From Jiangella asiatica (lineage in GTDB: Bacteria; Actinomycetota; Actinomycetes; Jiangellales; Jiangellaceae), in NCBI RefSeq assembly GCF_004349065.1, contig NZ_SMKZ01000019.1:1-64000 (forward strand): 64,000 nucleotides of DNA. The letters are read 5' to 3'. A program made the position numbers and the translations under genes. Shown here piece by piece: positions 8,270 through 16,339 of this stretch. The notes under the pieces are model-generated. The model did not search any database and was not told the DNA's origin. It worked only from the letters and a program-made list of their open reading frames with translations. The first letter of the stretch is position 1; the number at the start of each line of letters is the position of its first letter.

Positions 8270-9112
8270 ATGACGCCGCCGTCGTGGTCGAAGCTCCTCC
8301 GTCCGCAGCCCGGCCCGGTCGACCTGGCCGCCATCGACACCCGGGGCACGCCAGGCTTCACCGGCGACAAGACCGCCGGGCGCGAGGCACTGCTCGAGCT
8401 CGAGCCCACCATCGCCGACCTGCAGGAGCGGCTCTACGCCCACGGCCGCAGCGGGGGAGAGCGGCGGTTGCTGCTGGTACTGCAGGGCATGGACACCTCG
8501 GGCAAGGGCGGCACCATGCGCAAGGCCGTCGGGCTGATGGACCCGCAGGGCGTCAGCATCAAGGCGTTCGGCCGGCCCACCGCCGCTGAGAAGCGCCGCG
8601 GGTTCCTGTGGCGCATCCGCCAGGCGCTGCCCGCCGCCGGCCGGCTCGGCGTGTTCGACCGCAGCCAGTACGAGGACGTGCTCGCCGCCAGAGTCCGCCG
8701 GCTCACCACGCCCGCCGTGATCGAGCGCCGCTACGACGCCATCAACGAGTTCGAGAAAGAACTCGTCGACTCCGGCTGCGTCGTGGTCAAGGTGATGTTG
8801 CACATTTCCCGCGACGAGCAGAAGGCGCGGCTGGCCGAACGGCTGGACAATCCGGAGAAGCACTGGAAATACAATCCCGGCGACATCGACGACCGCAAGC
8901 TGTGGGACGAGTTCCAGCACGCGTACGAGATCGCGCTGGAACGCTGCAACACCGACGTCGCACCGTGGCACGTCGTGCCGGCCGACCGCAAGTGGTACCG
9001 CAACCTCGCCGTCGCCCACCTGCTGATCGAGCACCTGCGCGACCTCGGCCTGGACTGGCCGCCGGCCGACTTCGACGTCGAGGCAGAACGAGCCCGGCTC
9101 GACGGCTCCTGA
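8270..9112 (+). CDS. ppk2: Polyphosphate kinase 2 family protein (polyphosphate:nucleotide phosphotransferase)
   Basis: 280 residues, normal for a single-domain PPK2. The Walker A-like motif is LQGMDTSGKGGTMRKAVG (about residues 66-83), the Walker B-like is GVFDRSQYEDVL, and the lid region contains RRGFLWRIRQALP. These are the hallmark PPK2 segments. The enzyme transfers phosphate between polyphosphate and nucleotides (class cannot be decided here). The ATG lies 31 bases from the alternative helD start on the opposite strand, so the two genes are divergent. Confidence 0.92.
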   Translation: MTPPSWSKLLRPQPGPVDLAAIDTRGTPGFTGDKTAGREALLELEPTIADLQERLYAHGRSGGERRLLLVLQGMDTSGKGGTMRKAVGLMDPQGVSIKAFGRPTAAEKRRGFLWRIRQALPAAGRLGVFDRSQYEDVLAARVRRLTTPAVIERRYDAINEFEKELVDSGCVVVKVMLHISRDEQKARLAERLDNPEKHWKYNPGDIDDRKLWDEFQHAYEIALERCNTDVAPWHVVPADRKWYRNLAVAHLLIEHLRDLGLDWPPADFDVEAERARLDGS

Positions 9113-9154
9113 GCCCCCGCCTACGCCCACGGGAGCAGACGACCGCGCGTCGGC

Positions 9155-9170
9155 TACGCAGATCTGCGTA
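9155..9170. promoter_or_regulatory. Perfect 16-bp palindrome TACGCAGATCTGCGTA
   Basis: Lies between ppk2 and the two-gene WhiB unit, about 125 bases upstream of the first start codon. A candidate operator for that unit; no regulator is identifiable. Confidence 0.4.
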
Positions 9171-9293
9171 CGCGGGTCCGCCCCCGAGCGGACGACGCCC
9201 GCGCGATCGACGACGAAGATCGCTTCCGTGGACGCTGCCATCAGGGATCGAGACTCCCGGCGTGGCGCGGCCGAAGCGGAAGCGAGCTCGATC

Positions 9294-9533
9294 ATGGTCA
9301 CTGACACCACCGCCCTCGCGGCCGAGATGCGGTATCGCAGCGCGGTCGTCATCAGTGCCGAGCTGCGGAGGCTTGCCGGCCGGGCGCGCGGCCTGAGCGA
9401 AACCGACTTGGACATCCTCGAAACGGCACTGACCGATCTCGCCGAACGCCTGATCCTGGCCCCGCTGCGTGCTTGTCCGTACCGGGCCGATCAGTTCCGG
9501 CGGCTCTTCGACGTTGCCGAGGCCGGACCATGA
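9294..9533 (+). CDS. Small helical protein resembling the glutamyl-tRNA reductase dimerisation domain
   Basis: 79 residues from ATG 9294 (GTG at 9228 would add 22 poor residues). The body, with AELRRLAGRARGLSETDLDI followed by LTDLAERLILAPLR, looks like the C-terminal helical dimerisation segment of HemA, but no catalytic or NADPH domain is present. Its stop overlaps the WhiB start as ATGA, so the two are translationally coupled and probably work together. The function is unknown; the HemA resemblance is by eye and may be only fold-level. Confidence 0.5.
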   Translation: MVTDTTALAAEMRYRSAVVISAELRRLAGRARGLSETDLDILETALTDLAERLILAPLRACPYRADQFRRLFDVAEAGP

Positions 9534-9787
9534 CGGCCGAGCACGCGGCGGGAGCGTGGTTCGTCCGGGGAGCCTGCCGGGACGCGGAGCCCGACCTCTT
9601 CTTCCCGCTCGGGGCATCCGAGCACTCGCTGGCGCAGGTCGAGGCGGCTGCCGCCGTCTGCGCGGGGTGCCCGGTCACCGAGGAGTGCCTGACCTGGGCC
9701 CTGGAGACCGGCCAGGATCACGGCATCTGGGGTGGTACGACGCCCGAGGAGCGCCGGATGATGCGCAGGGCGCTCAGCCGCCGGTGA
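9530..9787 (+). CDS. WhiB family iron-sulfur transcriptional regulator (Wbl)
   Basis: 85 residues. Four cysteines in the Wbl pattern: Cys near residue 17 (GACRD), then CAGCPVTEEC (C-x2-C-x5-C), followed by the turn GIWGG and a basic tail (EERRMMRRALSRR). These proteins bind a 4Fe-4S cluster and usually act with the principal sigma factor in development or redox response. The start overlaps the preceding small gene by 4 bases. The 3' end overlaps the convergent cysG gene by 14 bases. Confidence 0.92.
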   Translation: MTAEHAAGAWFVRGACRDAEPDLFFPLGASEHSLAQVEAAAAVCAGCPVTEECLTWALETGQDHGIWGGTTPEERRMMRRALSRR

Positions 9788-10976
9788 CCGCGAGGGCCGC
9801 CACGTCGCCGACGACGACGACGGCGGGCGGCTTGGCGCCAACCTCGGCCGCGGCCCGGGCGATGCCCGACAGGGGAGCGGTCGTGACCCGCTGGCCGGGC
9901 CCGAAACCGTCCTCGACCACCGCGGCCGGGGTGTCCGGGTCCATGCCGTGCGCGATGAGCTGCGAGGTCGTGTCGGCGAGCAGGCTCACGCCCATGAGGA
10001 AGACGAGCGTGCCCTCGGTGCCGGCCAGGTTGGACCAGTCCAGGCCCTCGTGCCCGGAGACGACGGTGAACTGCTTGGACAGCCCGCGGTGGGTCACCGG
10101 GATGCCGGCCGCGGCAGGCACGGCGACGGCGCTGGTGACGCCCGGCACGACGGTGACCGCGACGCCGGCCGCCCGGCAGGCCGCGGCTTCCTCGCCGCCG
10201 CGGCCGAGCACGAACGGGTCGCCGCCCTTGAGCCGGACGACCCGGCGCCCGGCCTGCGCGTGCTCGACGAGCAACCGGTTGATCTGGTCCTGCGGGATCG
10301 GATGGTGGCCCGGGGTCTTGCCCACGTCGATGACCTGGACGTCGTCGTCGAGCTCGTCGAGCAGCGCGCGCGGCGCCAGCCGGTCGACGACGACCACGTC
10401 GGCCTCGGCGAGCAGCTGCCGGCCACGGGTGGTGATCAGCCCCGGGTCGCCGGGGCCGCCGCCGACCAGCGCCACCGAACCGCGCAGCGGCGCGCGCTGG
10501 GGCCGCGTCGGCAGGCCTCCGGTCTCCACCGCGGTCTGGACGGCCGTGCGCAGCCGGGCCGCGCGGCGAGGGTCGGCGCCGGCGCTCACCGCGACGATCA
10601 CGTCACCGACTCGGGCCACCGCGGGGGTCCACGCAGCCGAACGCGCCGCGTCGTCGGCCCGGACGCACCAGGTGCGCTGGGCGTCGGCCGCCGCGGCGAC
10701 CGCGTCGTCGACGTCCGGGTCGCCGGTGGCGGTGTGCACGAGCCAGGCGCCGCCGAGGTCCCCGTCGGTGTAGTCGCGCGGCGACCACGAGGCCCGGCCG
10801 TCGGCGATCAGCTCGGCCAGCGGCTCAGAGACGAACGGCGCGACGACATGCAGGTCGGCGCCAGCGGCCGCCAGCGGACGGGCGCGGCGGGCCGCGACCG
10901 GCCCGCCGCCCACCACGACCACCCGCCGCCCTGTGACGTCGAGCAGCAGCGGGTACCGGGCCGCTTCGTGGCTCAT
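9774..10976 (-). CDS. cysG: Siroheme synthase: fused precorrin-2 dehydrogenase/ferrochelatase and uroporphyrinogen-III methyltransferase
   Basis: 400 residues. The N-terminal half begins YPLLLDVTGRRVVVVGGGPV, the NAD-binding motif of the SirC/Met8 part. From about residue 165 the methyltransferase domain begins (LVGGGPGDPGLITTRG), with VVRLKGGDPFVLGRGGEE and VVPGVTSAVAVPAAAGIPVTHR, the canonical SUMT motifs. It makes siroheme, the cofactor of the sulfite reductase encoded two genes upstream. The ATG at 10976 shares its A with the cysH stop (TGATG), so it is coupled to cysH. Confidence 0.93.
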   Translation of the reverse strand: MSHEAARYPLLLDVTGRRVVVVGGGPVAARRARPLAAAGADLHVVAPFVSEPLAELIADGRASWSPRDYTDGDLGGAWLVHTATGDPDVDDAVAAAADAQRTWCVRADDAARSAAWTPAVARVGDVIVAVSAGADPRRAARLRTAVQTAVETGGLPTRPQRAPLRGSVALVGGGPGDPGLITTRGRQLLAEADVVVVDRLAPRALLDELDDDVQVIDVGKTPGHHPIPQDQINRLLVEHAQAGRRVVRLKGGDPFVLGRGGEEAAACRAAGVAVTVVPGVTSAVAVPAAAGIPVTHRGLSKQFTVVSGHEGLDWSNLAGTEGTLVFLMGVSLLADTTSQLIAHGMDPDTPAAVVEDGFGPGQRVTTAPLSGIARAAAEVGAKPPAVVVVGDVAALAVTGG

Positions 10977-11671
10977 CAGAGGTTGATCCCGCACTCGGTC
11001 TTGGACGAGCCCGCCCAGCGGCCGGCCCGCGCGTCCTCGCCCGGCGCGACCGGCCGGGTGCACGGCTCGCAGCCGATGGACAGGTAGCCCACCTCGCGCA
11101 GCGGGTTGACCAGGATGCCGTGCTCGGCGACGTACGCGTCGACCTGCTCATCGGTCCAGGTTGCCAGCGGGTTCACCTTGACCTTGCCGCGCTTGGGGTC
11201 CCAGGCGACGACGGGGGTGGTGGCGCGGCTGGGCGACTCCGCCCGCCGGACGCCGCCGGCCCACGCGTCGTACGGCTTGAGCGCCCGGTCCAGCGGCCAC
11301 ACCTTCCGGATGGCGCAGCACAGGTCCGGGTCGATCTGGTAGAGCTTGCCGTACTCCGCCTCGTGCTCGGGCACCCGCAGCGGGTGCGTGATCGTCTCGA
11401 CCTCGACGTCGTACGTGGCGGCGATCGCGTCGCGGGTCCCGATCGTCTCGGCGAAGTGGTACCCGGTGTCCAGGAACAGCACCTTGATGCCCGGGACAGC
11501 GGTCGACGCGACGTGCGACAGGACGCCGTCGGCCATGGACGCGGTGATGGCGAAGCGCTCCCCGAACGTCTCGTGCGCCCAGCGGACGATCTCGCCGGCC
11601 GGTGCGTCCTCCAGGTTGCGGGCGGCGTCGATGGCCAGGGCTTCCAGGGAGTTCGTCGGGCAGAGGGTCAT
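10976..11671 (-). CDS. cysH: Phosphoadenylyl-/adenylyl-sulfate reductase, thioredoxin-dependent
   Basis: 231 residues from ATG 11671, preceded by AAGGAG. The PP-loop variant is ITASMADGVLSHVAS near residue 48. Cysteine pairs DLCCAIRK and GCEPCT are the 4Fe-4S ligands found in APS-type assimilatory reductases, and the catalytic Cys sits in the C-terminal KTECGINL. It reduces activated sulfate to sulfite for the sulfite reductase upstream. Its start overlaps the small zinc-ribbon gene (ATGA) and its stop overlaps cysG (TGATG). The iron-sulfur cysteines favour APS as substrate (inference). Confidence 0.92.
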   Translation of the reverse strand: MTLCPTNSLEALAIDAARNLEDAPAGEIVRWAHETFGERFAITASMADGVLSHVASTAVPGIKVLFLDTGYHFAETIGTRDAIAATYDVEVETITHPLRVPEHEAEYGKLYQIDPDLCCAIRKVWPLDRALKPYDAWAGGVRRAESPSRATTPVVAWDPKRGKVKVNPLATWTDEQVDAYVAEHGILVNPLREVGYLSIGCEPCTRPVAPGEDARAGRWAGSSKTECGINL

Positions 11672-11862
11672 CCTGCGCTCCTTCTGGTCGAGAGGCCGAG
11701 CAGCTTCACCGAGAAAACCCGCAGACAGGACCGGCACTCCCACCCGCCGTGCTGTTCGACGGACCGGCTGGCGTCCTCGGCGGAGAAGAGTGCCTCGGCC
11801 GGGTGCAGATCCTCGTCGGCGCAGAACGGGCAGTGCATGATCGCGGCCCTGGTCTCGCTCAT
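11668..11862 (-). CDS. Small zinc-ribbon-like protein of the sulfite reductase operon
   Basis: 64 residues with two CxxC knuckles, HCPFCADEDLHPAEALF and WECRSCLRVF, which should bind one zinc ion. The stop overlaps the cysH start as ATGA. A small protein gene in this position, between sulfite reductase and cysH, is also known from Streptomyces. Its role is not established; a helper of sulfite reductase or CysH is plausible. The codon pattern and double coupling support a real gene. Confidence 0.8.
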   Translation of the reverse strand: MSETRAAIMHCPFCADEDLHPAEALFSAEDASRSVEQHGGWECRSCLRVFSVKLLGLSTRRSAG

Positions 11863-11914
11863 CCGTCACTCCTCGGGCGCCGAGCGCTGGCGAGGTCGCC
11901 TGTCCTGACGCCCC

Positions 11915-13576
11915 TCACTGCAGTGCCGACTCGTCGGCCCGGGCCACCCACTGGGCGAATCGCTCGCCGTCGGCGCGCTCGTCGAGGAACCTGCGCACCA
12001 CCCGCTCCACGTAACCGGGGAGCTCAGCGGCGGTGACCTTGTGCCCGCGCAGTTTGCGTCCGAACCCGGCGTCGAGGCCGAGCCCGCCGCCCAGGTGCAC
12101 CTGGAAGCCCTCCTCGCCCTTCACGATCTGCCCCTTGAGGCCGATGTCGGCGACCTGGATCCGGGCGCAGGAGTTCGGGCAGCCGTTGACGTGCAGCGTG
12201 ATGGGCACATCGATCTGGTCGGCGACGTCGGCCAGCCGGCTCTCCAGCGTGGCGACGGTGTCGGCCGCGAGTCCCTTCGTCTCGACGATGGCGAGCTTGC
12301 AGTACTCCAGGCCAGTGCAGGCCATGGTGTACCGGCGGAACGTCCCCGGCCGGGCGGCCAGGCCGATCGCGTTGAGCTCCGTGATCAACGACTCGACCTC
12401 GTCGCCGGCGACGTCGAGGATGACGAGCTTCTGGTGCGGCGTCGTGCGGATGCGCCCGGAGCCGTGCGCGGCGACCGCGTCGGCCAGCTTGGAGAGCATC
12501 GAACCCGACACCCTGCCCACCACCGGTGCCACACCGACGTAGTAGCGGCCGTCCTTCTGCTGGTGGACGCCGACGTGGTCGTACGGCTCGACGTGCTGCG
12601 GTGGCGGCGGCCCGTCGATCAGACGGCGACCCAGGTACTCGCTTTCGAGCACTTCGCGGAATTTTTCTGGGCCCCAGTCGTCAACCAGGAACTTCAGCCG
12701 CGCCCGGTGCCGCAGCCGCCGGTAGCCGTAGTCGCGGAAGATGCCGGTCACACCGGCCCACACCTCCGGGGCCTCCTCCAGCGGCACCCACGCGCCGAGC
12801 CGCACCGCCAGCTTCGGGTTCGTGGACAGCCCGCCGCCGACCCACAGGTCCAGGCCGGGGCCGTGCTCGGGGTGGTTCACCCCGACGAAGGCGATGTCGT
12901 TGGCCTCGTGGACGATGTCCGGCAGTCCGCTGACGGCCGACTTGAACTTCCGCGGCAGGTTCGAGAACTCCGGCGAGCCGATGTAACGACGCTGGATCTC
13001 GTCGATGGCCCAGGTGGGGTCGAGGACCTCGTCCGCGGCGATGCCGGCGACGGGGGAGCCGAGGATGACGCGCGGGGTGTCGCCGCACGCCTCCGTCGTG
13101 GACAGCCCGACCGCCTCGAGCTTCTCCCAGATGACCGGCACGTCCTCGACCCGGATCCAGTGCAGCTGGATGTTCTGCCGGTCGGTGACATCGGCGGTGT
13201 CGCGGGCGTACGTCGTCGAGATCTCGGCGATGGTGCGCAGCTGCTCGATCGACAGCGCCCCGCCGTCGATGCGCACCCGCAGCATGAAGTACTCGTCGTC
13301 GAGCTCGTGCGGCTCCAGGACCGCGGTCTTGCCGCCGGGGATGCCGGGCTTGCGCTGGGTGTACAGCCCCCACCAGCGGAAGCGCCCACGCAGATCCTGA
13401 GGGTCGATGCTGTCGAACCCGCGCTTGCTGTAGATGTTCTCGATGCGCTTGCGGACGTTGAGTCCGTCGTCGTCCTTCTTGAACCGCTCGTTCGGGTTCA
13501 GCGGCTCCAGGTGCCCGAGGGCCCACTGCCCCTGTCCCCGGGGGCGCTTCGGGGTCGGCGTCTGGGTAGGCGGCAT
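11915..13576 (-). CDS. sir: Ferredoxin-dependent sulfite (nitrite/sulfite) reductase
   Basis: 553 residues, the usual length. Two nitrite/sulfite reductase ferredoxin-like half domains surround the siroheme/4Fe-4S site, whose ligands are visible as MACTGLEYCKLA and HVNGCPNSCARIQ (C-x5-C ... C-x3-C). The substrate-side arginines/lysines occur in TDRQNIQLHWIRVED and RTTPHQKLVILDV. It reduces sulfite to sulfide with six electrons. It is first in the operon with the zinc ribbon, cysH and cysG, and an upstream leader peptide lies at 13701-13796. The operon context favours sulfite over nitrite. Confidence 0.92.
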   Translation of the reverse strand: MPPTQTPTPKRPRGQGQWALGHLEPLNPNERFKKDDDGLNVRKRIENIYSKRGFDSIDPQDLRGRFRWWGLYTQRKPGIPGGKTAVLEPHELDDEYFMLRVRIDGGALSIEQLRTIAEISTTYARDTADVTDRQNIQLHWIRVEDVPVIWEKLEAVGLSTTEACGDTPRVILGSPVAGIAADEVLDPTWAIDEIQRRYIGSPEFSNLPRKFKSAVSGLPDIVHEANDIAFVGVNHPEHGPGLDLWVGGGLSTNPKLAVRLGAWVPLEEAPEVWAGVTGIFRDYGYRRLRHRARLKFLVDDWGPEKFREVLESEYLGRRLIDGPPPPQHVEPYDHVGVHQQKDGRYYVGVAPVVGRVSGSMLSKLADAVAAHGSGRIRTTPHQKLVILDVAGDEVESLITELNAIGLAARPGTFRRYTMACTGLEYCKLAIVETKGLAADTVATLESRLADVADQIDVPITLHVNGCPNSCARIQVADIGLKGQIVKGEEGFQVHLGGGLGLDAGFGRKLRGHKVTAAELPGYVERVVRRFLDERADGERFAQWVARADESALQ

Positions 13577-13700
13577 GTGCAGGCTGTCCTCGATGGAGTC
13601 GGGGACGCACGGTTCGCGCTGGGTAGGCGCTGCAGGTCGGCGGTGACCTGGAGGATGCCGGCGCGACCGCGCGCCCGGCGGGGAGAAACCGGAGGGCGGT

Positions 13701-13796
13701 CTAGAGCGCCTGACAGAGCATGCTGTCCATGCGGCCGTAGTCGACGTGACGTCGGCTCACCAGCAGCAGCGGCAGGGCGGACAACATGTCGGCCAT
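13701..13796 (-). CDS. Leader peptide of the sulfur assimilation operon (RRHVD type)
   Basis: 31 codons from ATG 13796 (or 28 from 13787), ending LLLVSRRHVDYGRMDSMLC then QAL and TAG. Short peptides with the SRRHVD core and a late cysteine are a recognised leader class in actinobacteria, typically ahead of sulfur assimilation or transport genes. It lies 124 bases upstream of the sulfite reductase start on the same strand. A Cys codon near its end suggests attenuation in response to cysteine supply (inference). No strong ribosome site precedes it. Confidence 0.7.
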   Translation of the reverse strand: MADMLSALPLLLVSRRHVDYGRMDSMLCQAL

Positions 13797-13906
13797 GGTG
13801 GCACGGAAGTCCGCTGATGACGAACCGCTAGTCCATGATGCGGACAGTCGCGTCTCACATACAGAGAAACCCCACCAACTCAGTATGTTTTCCCCGCCCA
13901 TTGGGA

Positions 13907-13975
13907 ATGATCACGTTCAGCACGAAACCTCGTGTCGCACCATGCTCACAAGCCTCGTGATGCGCGGGCAACCCT
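13907..13975 (+). repeat. Left arm of a 69-bp inverted repeat flanking a lipoprotein gene
   Basis: Matches the reverse complement of 14468-14536 at 65 of 69 positions. It begins ATGATCACGTTCAGCACG and contains a small internal stem CACGA-AACC-TCGTG. The two arms enclose one short gene (14056-14442). Confidence 0.85.
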
Positions 13976-14043
13976 AGTGACGGGCGATAGGTGACGAGCG
14001 ACGGGGCGACGGCGTCGCTCGGCGCGGAGGCACGGACAGATCG

Positions 14044-14049
14044 TAGGAT
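14044..14049 (+). promoter_or_regulatory. -10 hexamer TAGGAT for leaderless lipoprotein mRNA
   Basis: TAGGAT ends 6 bases before ATG 14056, with no ribosome-binding site, a leaderless arrangement like that of ppk2. Confidence 0.5.
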
Positions 14050-14055
14050 CGGCGG

Positions 14056-14442
14056 ATGCAGCGAACCCGTCGTGTCCCCGCCCTGCTCGCCGCCGGCATC
14101 CTCTCCGGAGCTCTGGTCCTCTCCGGATGTTCCGAACAGCTCGACCAGGGGTTGAACGACCTCGCCGCCAGCGCCCTGGAGGACGCCGTCAACCAGCAGC
14201 TGGCCGATGCCGGCATCACCCTCGAGGAAGGGCCGGACTGCAGCACGGACCTGACCCGCGACGGCAACGCCCTCACCGGCGACGCCAACTGCGACGCGGT
14301 CGCCGTCGACGGCCGGCCGGTGCGCGCGGAGTTCGACGGGACGCTGTCCAGCTCCGGGTGCAGCGGCTCGCTGGCCGTGTACCACGACGACACCGCGGTC
14401 GCTCAAGTCGACGAGATCCCGGACTGCTCGGTCTCGTTGTGA
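14056..14442 (+). CDS. Small lipoprotein (DUF4333-like)
   Basis: 128 residues. A basic start and hydrophobic stretch lead to the lipobox LVLSGC, with the lipidated Cys at position 25. The mature part has four further cysteines (GPDC, DANC, SSGC, IPDC), which could form two disulfides. The spacing and the phrase GNALTGDANCDAVAVDGRPV recall the DUF4333 secreted domain, but this match is by eye. It probably sits on the outer face of the membrane. The gene is bracketed by a 69-bp inverted repeat, so it may have moved as a unit. Confidence 0.75.
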   Translation: MQRTRRVPALLAAGILSGALVLSGCSEQLDQGLNDLAASALEDAVNQQLADAGITLEEGPDCSTDLTRDGNALTGDANCDAVAVDGRPVRAEFDGTLSSSGCSGSLAVYHDDTAVAQVDEIPDCSVSL

Positions 14443-14467
14443 CCTGGACCTGACGGTCCACATCACC

Positions 14468-14536
14468 AGGATTGCCCGCGCGTCACCTGGCTTGTGAGCA
14501 TGGTGCGACACGAGGTTTCGTGCTGAACGTGATCAT
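14468..14536 (-). repeat. Right arm of the 69-bp inverted repeat
   Basis: Reverse complement of 13907-13975 with four mismatches. Together the arms define a 630-bp unit (13907-14536). Confidence 0.85.
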
Positions 14537-14556
14537 TTGGGATGACGGCGGCGGGG

Positions 14557-14691
14557 TCACTCGGAGGGGTGGCCGGTGGCGGGTTCGACGGGGCGGTCGG
14601 CGGTCTGGTGCTGGCAGTCGCACCAGGTGCGGCCCTTCGTCCGCGCCGGGCAGTCGTCGTGGCGGTCCTGGGCACACGCGGCACAGATCAC
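14557..14691 (-). CDS. 44-residue CxxC protein coupled to the AidB-like gene
   Basis: The GTG start overlaps the stop of the acyl-CoA dehydrogenase as GTGA. The peptide reads [14 protein letters not shown] and continues with GRTWCDCQH, giving five cysteines and histidines in zinc-knuckle-like spacing. It has no identifiable family. The overlap and cysteine pattern support it as a real gene; its function is unknown. Confidence 0.6.
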   Translation of the reverse strand: MICAACAQDRHDDCPARTKGRTWCDCQHQTADRPVEPATGHPSE

Positions 14692-16316
14692 GACGCCTCC
14701 GGGGTGGCTCGGCGCACGATCGCCTCGGTGTCGGCGTCCGGCGGCAGCGTGCCGTAGACCCCGTGACGACCGTCGAGCCGAGTGGCGCAGAACGTGTCGG
14801 CCACGGCCGCCGGCGCATAGCGGACCAGCAGGCTGGCCTGCAGCAACGCGGCCATCCTACCGGCCAGGTCGCGGGCGCGGCCGGGCCCCGGCGACGGGGT
14901 ACCGGCCAGCTCCGCAATCGTCGCGGCCAGCGTCTCGTCGAGCCGGCGGTCCTGCCCCTTGGCGGCCTCGACCTCCGTGCGCCAGGCGGCGACGGCGTCC
15001 GGCTCGCGCCCCAGGACCCGCAGCAGGTCGAGCGCCTGGATGTTGCCCGCACCCTCCCAGATGGAGTTCAGGGGCGCCTCGCGGTAGAGCCGGGGCAACC
15101 CGCTCTCCTCGACGTAGCCGTTGCCGCCCAGGCACTCCAGTGCCTCGGCGACGGCGGCCGGGGTGCGCTTGCAGATCCAGTACTTCGCCAGCGGCAGCCC
15201 GATGCGGCGTAGGGCGCGTTCGTGCTGGTCGTCGGCGCGGTCGACCGCCGCGGCCAGCCGCATGCCCAGCGCCGTCGCGGCCTCCGACTCCACGGCCAGG
15301 TCGGCCAGGACGGCGCGCATCAGCTCGGAGTCGGCCAACAGGGTGCCGAACGCGGACCGGTGCGCGGCATGCCAGCTGGCCTCGGCCACCGACCGGCGCA
15401 GCAGCGCGGCGGACCCGAGCACGCAGTCCAGGCGGGTGGCCGCCACCATCTCGATGATCGTGGCGACGCCGCGGCCCTCGTCGCCCAGCCGCTGGGCCAG
15501 CGCGCCGTCGAGCTCGATCTCGGCCGAGGCGTTGGCGCGGTTGCCCAGCTTGTCCTTGAGCCGCTGGATGCGCATCGCGTTGCGGCCGCCGTCGTCGAGG
15601 ACACGGGGGAGGACGAAACAGGTCAGCCCGCCCGGTGCCTGGGCGAGCACGAGGAAGAGGTCGTTCATGGGGGCGGAGCAGAACCACTTGTGCCCGGTGA
15701 GCCGGTACCAGCCATCTCCGTGCGCGATGGCGCGGGTGGTGTTGGCGCGCACGTCGGAGCCGCCCTGCTTCTCCGTCATCGCCATCCCGGCGAGCAGGCC
15801 GTGCTTCGTCGCCGGCGGCCGCAGCCCGGGGTCGTAGATGCCGCCGAGCCGGTCGGCCCACGCCGCGCCGGCACCAGGGTCGGTGCGCAGCGCCGGAACG
15901 GCGGCGTAGGTCATGGACACCGGGCACAGGTGAGCGGCTTCGAGCTGGCTCCAGACGATGAACTTCGCGGCCCTGGCGGCATGCACGCCGGGCAGCGGCC
16001 GCGACCACGGGTCGGCGCTCAGGCCGTACTCGAGCGCCGTGGACATCAGCCGGTGCCACGATGGGTGGAACTCGACCTCGTCGATGCGATGGCCGTAGCG
16101 GTCGTGAGTGCGTAGGACAGGCTCGTTCACGTCGGCCTCACGCGCCCATCGCTGGGCCTCCTCGGAGCCGGCCTGCCGGCCGAGGTGGTCCAGCTCGACG
16201 CGGTCGTCGGCCCACCCGTACCGCTGGAACGCCTCGACCAGCGCGACGTCGGCGCCGAACGCGTCGTACCCGGTCAGCGGGGGTGGCTGGTTGGTGACCT
16301 CGTGCGTGACGCCCAT
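14688..16316 (-). CDS. aidB: Acyl-CoA dehydrogenase, AidB (adaptive alkylation response) type
   Basis: 542 residues, the AidB length rather than the 380 of ordinary acyl-CoA dehydrogenases. Features include the long N-terminal extension, [18 protein letters not shown] and [18 protein letters not shown] of the middle beta domain, and a C-terminal [20 protein letters not shown], all AidB-like. It binds FAD. In E. coli AidB protects DNA from alkylation. The ATG at 16316 lies only 23 bases from the divergent psuG start. Its stop is overlapped by a small CxxC gene. Confidence 0.85.
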   Translation of the reverse strand: MGVTHEVTNQPPPLTGYDAFGADVALVEAFQRYGWADDRVELDHLGRQAGSEEAQRWAREADVNEPVLRTHDRYGHRIDEVEFHPSWHRLMSTALEYGLSADPWSRPLPGVHAARAAKFIVWSQLEAAHLCPVSMTYAAVPALRTDPGAGAAWADRLGGIYDPGLRPPATKHGLLAGMAMTEKQGGSDVRANTTRAIAHGDGWYRLTGHKWFCSAPMNDLFLVLAQAPGGLTCFVLPRVLDDGGRNAMRIQRLKDKLGNRANASAEIELDGALAQRLGDEGRGVATIIEMVAATRLDCVLGSAALLRRSVAEASWHAAHRSAFGTLLADSELMRAVLADLAVESEAATALGMRLAAAVDRADDQHERALRRIGLPLAKYWICKRTPAAVAEALECLGGNGYVEESGLPRLYREAPLNSIWEGAGNIQALDLLRVLGREPDAVAAWRTEVEAAKGQDRRLDETLAATIAELAGTPSPGPGRARDLAGRMAALLQASLLVRYAPAAVADTFCATRLDGRHGVYGTLPPDADTEAIVRRATPEAS

Positions 16317-16326
16317 CTCGTCACGG

Positions 16327-16332
16327 TACCGT
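16327..16332 (+). promoter_or_regulatory. -10 hexamer TACCGT for leaderless psuG mRNA
   Basis: TACCGT ends 7 bases before ATG 16340, within the 23-base gap between divergent genes. A leaderless mRNA fits so short a gap. Confidence 0.45.
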
Positions 16333-16339
16333 CCGGAGC

